This document shows, in pieces, positions 24,885 to 27,591 of a stretch of 27,591 nt of DNA. Under the pieces are notes generated by a model. The model was given only the letters and a program-made list of their open reading frames with translations, was not told where the DNA came from and did no database searches. Source of the stretch: a virus. Where the stretch lies: IMG/VR virus record IMGVR_UViG_3300010354_000491, positions 1 to 27,591 of that record. One strand, given 5' to 3'. The stretch's first letter is position 1. Every line of letters starts with the position of its first letter. The translations under genes were made by a program, and so were the position numbers.

Positions 24885-25517
24885 TCAGACCAAGATATCA
24901 AAATAGCAATTTTCATTGGCAACAACTTTTGTCTTTATCTCCGGCATCCGTACCCTGTAGACTTTTTGCTTGTCGTCAGTCATGCTGATCGTCTTGTTTG
25001 ATGCGCCCTCCAGAGCAATTAACATGCCGTTACAACCGGTATCATTGAATTCTGGCGCTAAAATGATTGCATTTTCGCCAATCAGACATAAATGTTCTGG
25101 TACTTTGCCCTTGTCTGCATTTTCCATCAGTTCCTTGTAGACAAATAGCCCCCATCGTGGGAACCTGCCACTGCTGATTAGTTCTTTTGCTGCTGCACCA
25201 TACTTCCCTGAGATGCTGTCCTTTTCCCCATCCATTGGGTAAATATAAAACTCATCAATAGCAAACGGTCGTTTCCGTTTCTTTGCATCACGATTTACCT
25301 CTGCTTGTTGTGCCACAAGCTGCGCAATAGGAATTTCTTGTTCGTGCAGTTCCTGGTGTCTTATCTTTCTGCTGTTTACAATTGCTTCTATCACATATTC
25401 ATACGGCAGCAACCAGTAGTTCTGGTGCGTGAACTCCGGGTCACCGCAAAATACTCTTTTCAGCTTCCAGTAGTATTCGTCAAACGGTATTACTCCGTCT
25501 TCGCCTTTGCCCTCGGC
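24885..25517 (-). CDS. Tail assembly chaperone, -1 frameshift extension (GT-like)
   Basis: This frame has no ATG, GTG or TTG between its upstream stop and its conserved start, but it is entered by a -1 slip at A AAA AAG (25517-25523) in the preceding gene. Read from the slip it gives 210 residues, so the fusion would be about 404 residues. The coding signal starts at once: G-V-I-P-F-D-E-Y-Y-W-K-L, then F-T-H-Q-N-Y-W-L-L-P-Y-E-Y-V-I-E-A-I, like the T part of siphophage tail chaperones (Tyr/Trp before a Leu-Pro, then an amphipathic helix). Helices around 65-100 and a more beta-like end follow, closing C-Y-F-D-I-L-V. The fused form binds the tape measure during tail assembly in known phages. A TTG-started 175-residue product from 25412 is the alternative but would lose the most typical segment. 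Confidence 0.75.
   Translation of the reverse strand, partial: AEGKGEDGVIPFDEYYWKLKRVFCGDPEFTHQNYWLLPYEYVIEAIVNSRKIRHQELHEQEIPIAQLVAQQAEVNRDAKKRKRPFAIDEFYIYPMDGEKDSISGKYGAAAKELISSGRFPRWGLFVYKELMENADKGKVPEHLCLIGENAIILAPEFNDTGCNGMLIALEGASNKTISMTDDKQKVYRVRMPEIKTKVVANENCYFDILV
24890..24912. repeat. Imperfect direct repeat flanking the HNH gene, right copy
   Basis: Partner of the copy at 24370-24392, with 18 of 23 bases shared. It lies within the last ten codons of the chaperone extension frame. Confidence 0.5.
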
Positions 25518-26098
25518 TTTTTTATCGTTTTTTGCAGCTCCGTTTCTTGTTCCGCTTCATCCGGTGGCTCATCACTTGCCATTGCATTGTTTAAGCGTTC
25601 CATTGATCGGCTTTCTTCATCGCGATATAATTCCACCAGCCCTGTAATCAGGTCAGGGTGCAATGCCATTACATCTGCTACATCCATGTCAGGATCAACG
25701 CGATACTTCACCAGGCATGTTGCAGCCAGTATCTCCTCCTTCGATTGCAGTAATGCCAGGTTCTTCAGCAGTTCGTTCAATTGCTCAGTATATTGCTGCT
25801 CGATTTCATATTCTTCTGGTCCAACAGCGCCTGACATGAACCGCAGACACATCTGGTACGCATCTTCCAGGCCCATTGATTGGTCCTTGGATACCTGTCG
25901 CGCCAGGCCAATGATCAGTCCAGGTGTTGAATCATAATTTACTGCTTGCTGGACAAATGCCTTTTCACCACTCGTCAGGTAGCCGCGTCGTTCGATTTCA
26001 ATCTTTCCGCTTTCTTCTGATCCGATCTGCTCAATGATTGGCTTCAGCTTGGGTTGTACAACAAATGGCAGCCCTTTTGTCTTGACTTTGGAATCCAT
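25490..26098 (-). CDS. Tail assembly chaperone, 0-frame product (G-like)
   Basis: The 0-frame product has 202 residues. After an N-terminus of about 35 residues comes the segment R-R-G-Y-L-T-S-G-E-K-A-F-V-Q-Q-A. The body is helical (G-L-E-D-A-Y-Q-M-C-L-R-F-M, E-I-E-Q-Q-Y-T-E-Q-L-N-E-L-L-K-N-L), followed by I-L-A-A-T-C-L-V-K-Y-R-V with A-D-V-M-A-L-H-P-D-L-I-T-G-L-V-E-L-Y-R-D-E, similar to the end of G-type chaperones. An acidic linker precedes a basic tail I-K-K-P-R-A-K-A-K-T-E. Codons ATA AAA AAG form an in-phase slippery heptamer at residues 192-194, eleven codons before the stop, so most ribosomes would end here and some would continue in the -1 frame. This is the usual layout for tail chaperones. 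Here it lies upstream of terminator and tube genes rather than directly before the tape measure. Confidence 0.72.
   Translation of the reverse strand: MDSKVKTKGLPFVVQPKLKPIIEQIGSEESGKIEIERRGYLTSGEKAFVQQAVNYDSTPGLIIGLARQVSKDQSMGLEDAYQMCLRFMSGAVGPEEYEIEQQYTEQLNELLKNLALLQSKEEILAATCLVKYRVDPDMDVADVMALHPDLITGLVELYRDEESRSMERLNNAMASDEPPDEAEQETELQKTIKKPRAKAKTE
25517..25523 (-). other. Programmed -1 frameshift site AAAAAAG
   Basis: Minus-strand AAAAAAG is read as A AAA AAG in the 0 frame of the gene starting at 26098 (ATA begins at 25525, exactly 191 codons after the start). After a -1 slip the next codon is GCC at 25517-25515, in phase with the frame ending at 24885. A weak hairpin (ACGG and CCGT with a 7-base loop) lies downstream. 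The neighbouring AAAAAAC is not in phase. Confidence 0.75.
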
Positions 26099-26125
26099 AT
26101 CCGTAGCAACTGTCCTGGGAGCCGT

Positions 26126-26136
26126 CTAGTATGCCA
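26126..26136 (-). promoter_or_regulatory. Promoter-like element TGGCATACTAG
   Basis: Minus-strand TGGCATACTAG is identical to the copy upstream of the scaffold gene and lies 28 bases from the ATG at 26098. The 47-base gap leaves no room for a clear -35 outside the preceding coding end. Confidence 0.55.
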
Positions 26137-26145
26137 ATCCAGACT

Positions 26146-26628
26146 TCAATTACTGTTTAGTTGATTCAGTATTATCGTATAGTAGTCCGGTGGTGTTAAT
26201 CCATAACCACTCGTTAACGCTGCTTCAATAAATGGCCTGCCAGGAATAAATACCTTGTTGTTTGAACCGTATACATTGATATAACCGCCATAATGCACCA
26301 AATTTGCATATGGTACGTCATAACTGATTATGATATCACCCGAATCGTTTAATGTAATATTTTTTGACCTCAGTAAATTGCCACTTTCAACAATATCAGA
26401 TCCGCCAAATGCGCTGCCCGTAATCGCCTTGTCCAAATTTGCAGATATCGCCGCTACGATATCCGTTAATCCGTCCCTGAGACCAGCCCTGATACTAGTG
26501 ACATATCTGCTGATGTCAATATCACTTGAACTTGATCCTGAATTGTACTTTATGTTACAATTCGCACCAAATTTCATATTGCTTGCCTTGAACCCAATAT
26601 CGCTATTTGTTAACTTGAAACCAGACAT
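26146..26628 (-). CDS. HK97-gp10-like neck / tail completion protein
   Basis: A 160-residue protein. ATG at 26628 was chosen over a GTG one codon upstream. A helical region, I-R-A-G-L-R-D-G-L-T-D-I-V-A-A-I-S-A-N-L-D-K, is followed by L-L-R-S-K-N-I-T-L and then the hallmark D-V-P-Y-A-N-L-V-H-Y-G-G-Y-I, with P-G-R-P-F-I-E-A-A-L toward the C-terminus. The 'Y-A-x-x-V-H-Y-G' and '[AG]-R-P-F' pair is the signature of HK97 gp10-like proteins, which act at the head-tail joint or in tail completion. The first 40 residues are polar and rich in Ser and Asn. Ten bases separate it from the upstream gene, and the chaperone unit begins 47 bases later. The call is well supported. Confidence 0.8.
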   Translation of the reverse strand: MSGFKLTNSDIGFKASNMKFGANCNIKYNSGSSSSDIDISRYVTSIRAGLRDGLTDIVAAISANLDKAITGSAFGGSDIVESGNLLRSKNITLNDSGDIIISYDVPYANLVHYGGYINVYGSNNKVFIPGRPFIEAALTSGYGLTPPDYYTIILNQLNSN

Positions 26629-26638
26629 CACATACCCA

Positions 26639-27163
26639 TCAATTTAAGATCTCACTGATCCTGAGAACAATAGGTAACCCCCTGATCTCAGATGCAATGA
26701 TCTGGTCAATCCCTAAATCACCATATACACCACTGCATTCTATGATAATACCAGTCATCCTGGAACTTGATCCGAATTTTATAGATCCCATCACACCAGG
26801 TCTGATATATTCAGGTGCACTGGTGTTCGCTAAATATTCACTGCTGTTCATTAAGTCATCATACACCAGCTCATCTGGTGGTGTTGATGGGTTGTAGATG
26901 TCATATTCATTGCTGACATCAGAAATACCTAACATGTACCCCCTGTATAAATATCCAGTACCCGATGCACCACTTGATGGTAACTTGTATTCTCGGCCGC
27001 CAGTATCTGTACTGGTGCCCTGGGAGCGCTTCAAAAATAAACTGATGACATGTTGATTGGTTTGCGGGTCCACAAATCGCCCATCTTCAATTATTGGTGC
27101 GCTGCTTTCCGTAACACTGAAATAGCTGTTTACATATTCACTGAGCACACTGCTGGTTGCCAT
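26639..27163 (-). CDS. Unrecognised neck-region structural protein (174 aa)
   Basis: A 174-residue protein with the start taken as ATG at 27163, since the alternative TTG at 27178 gives only five more residues and the promoter-like element sits 25 bases from the ATG. An N-terminal helix (S-V-L-S-E-Y-V-N-S-Y-F-S-V) precedes a polar, mostly beta body with H-V-I-S-L-F-L-K-R, a Gly/Ser/Thr-rich loop near residues 50-70, G-Y-L-Y-R-G-Y-M-L-G, and a C-terminal strand set M-T-G-I-I-I-E-C-S-G-V-Y-G and L-P-I-V-L-R-I-S-E-I-L. I do not recognise the family. Its place before the HK97-gp10-like gene suggests a head-tail connector or stopper; this is an inference from gene order only. Confidence 0.6.
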   Translation of the reverse strand: MATSSVLSEYVNSYFSVTESSAPIIEDGRFVDPQTNQHVISLFLKRSQGTSTDTGGREYKLPSSGASGTGYLYRGYMLGISDVSNEYDIYNPSTPPDELVYDDLMNSSEYLANTSAPEYIRPGVMGSIKFGSSSRMTGIIIECSGVYGDLGIDQIIASEIRGLPIVLRISEILN

Positions 27164-27187
27164 CTCAGGCGCTGTCAAATAGCCTAA

Positions 27188-27198
27188 CTAGATTGCCG
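27188..27198 (-). promoter_or_regulatory. Promoter-like element CGGCAATCTAG
   Basis: Minus-strand CGGCAATCTAG spans the stop codon of the 62-residue zinc-ribbon gene and lies 25 bases upstream of the ATG at 27163, within the usual distance of the other copies. Confidence 0.4.
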
Positions 27199-27376
27199 AT
27201 TCGTTGTCCGAACGGCAAAATCTGCATGAGTCCAGTGTCGTTATATATGGTGCATATGCCTTGTTCATCTGACGGTGCATCTGACAGCCATTACACCATA
27301 TATCCACTAAACTGATCGCATTTATCTCGTCGATTAAATCGTTTATAATCGCCTCATTCTCTGGATGCTTGTTCAT
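27188..27376 (-). CDS. Small zinc-ribbon-like protein (62 aa)
   Basis: A 62-residue protein with two Cys pairs: C-N-G-C at residues 28-31 and C-R-F-C at about 51-54, separated by some 19 residues. This is a compact zinc-ribbon-like spacing. A short acidic helix precedes the first pair (I-I-N-D-L-I-D-E-I-N-A-I). No DNA-binding or enzymatic motif is visible. Small phage zinc ribbons may bind nucleic acid or proteins, so no exact function can be given. It starts with ATG at 27376 and lies ahead of the neck genes; the region upstream holds no sure gene. Confidence 0.6.
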   Translation of the reverse strand: MNKHPENEAIINDLIDEINAISLVDIWCNGCQMHRQMNKAYAPYITTLDSCRFCRSDNESAI

Positions 27377-27591
27377 TTGAATTGGGACCGATCAGGCGGT
27401 TAGTTAGCTTAGCGTACCAGTTTTTTTGAAAAATTTTGTGGGGGGGTTGATAGGAAGTGCGTTTCCGGCATTCGGGGTGGGGGGGGGAGCCCAGGAAGAA
27501 GGCCGAATGTCCGACAAAATCTCCGGCAAGTACCAAGCCCGAATGTACTCGCAACTAACTGGATTGAGTTATAGTTATCGAACGCGGTGAG
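27377..27591. other. Edge region with G-tracts and no certain gene
   Basis: On the plus strand are runs of seven G (27440-27446 region) and nine G (27479-27487 region), plus seven T at 27421-27427. Several short frames are open on both strands. The most protein-like is a plus-strand frame ending with a stop at 27588-27590; from ATG at 27507 it gives 27 residues (MSDKISGKYQARMYSQ and so on), and from TTG at 27426 about 54 residues with a Gly-rich start. A minus-strand frame with a TTG start at 27554 overlaps the zinc-ribbon gene and is proline-rich. None has a ribosome binding site, and homopolymer length errors would change the frames. Confidence 0.35.

Noticed and set aside
25530-25537. AAAAAAC as a second slippery heptamer in the chaperone gene
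   Set aside because: Its first A is at the second codon position in the 0 frame, so it is not in phase for a -1 slip.
1-27591. tRNA genes, integrase or attachment sites
   Set aside because: No cloverleaf-like sequence or recombinase motif was noticed on either strand while reading; a tRNA search program would be needed to be certain.

Overview
The window is a block of virion genes from a tailed, double-stranded DNA phage with a long non-contractile tail (siphovirus type). Nearly every gene lies on the minus strand, so it reads from the right edge to the left. The only confident plus-strand gene is an HNH endonuclease at 24497-24829. Collagen-like fibres, serial LamG (concanavalin A-like) lectin modules, several small structural proteins and the HNH type resemble phages of aquatic bacteria. 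A cyanobacterial host is plausible but not proven: no host gene, tRNA or attachment site is visible, and many genes lack an obvious Shine-Dalgarno sequence. Terminase, portal, protease, lysis and replication genes are absent and must lie elsewhere.

Layout, in the order of transcription. (1) 27376-24885: a small zinc-ribbon protein, an unrecognised neck-region protein, an HK97-gp10-like neck/tail-completion protein, and a two-frame tail assembly chaperone with an in-phase A AAA AAG slippery site (G/GT arrangement). (2) 24829-24497: the HNH gene, inserted on the opposite strand. (3) 24400-13287: a short unknown gene, a probable tail terminator, the tail tube protein, a 2120-residue tape measure, a probable distal tail protein and a large tail hub/tip protein. 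(4) 13237-10844: two small virion proteins and a lectin-like protein with a Lys/Ser/Thr-rich N-terminus. (5) 10616-8791: scaffold and major capsid protein, lying unusually downstream of the tail genes. (6) 8612-1: a fibre cluster with a small virion protein, a one-module LamG protein, a GC-rich tail-fibre assembly chaperone, a 1720-residue multi-lectin fibre, a 118-residue protein and a collagen-like fibre cut by the window edge.

Transcription appears to be divided into short units. Three rho-independent terminators are convincing (22962-22996, 9824-9856, 8740-8762). An 11-base element, roughly [T/C]GGNANNCTAG on the minus strand, recurs nine times; seven copies sit 17-32 bases upstream of a gene start and two more lie in the tail-tube leader. 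It looks like an extended -10 or phage-specific late promoter and lets transcription restart after the terminators. This would allow the tube, scaffold and fibre genes to be expressed at separate levels.

The observations most worth following are the recurring promoter-like element, the frameshifted chaperone, the two lectin fibres that share an N-terminal anchor and flank a GC-rich chaperone gene, a near-perfect 26-base palindrome after the capsid gene, and imperfect flanking repeats around the HNH gene.
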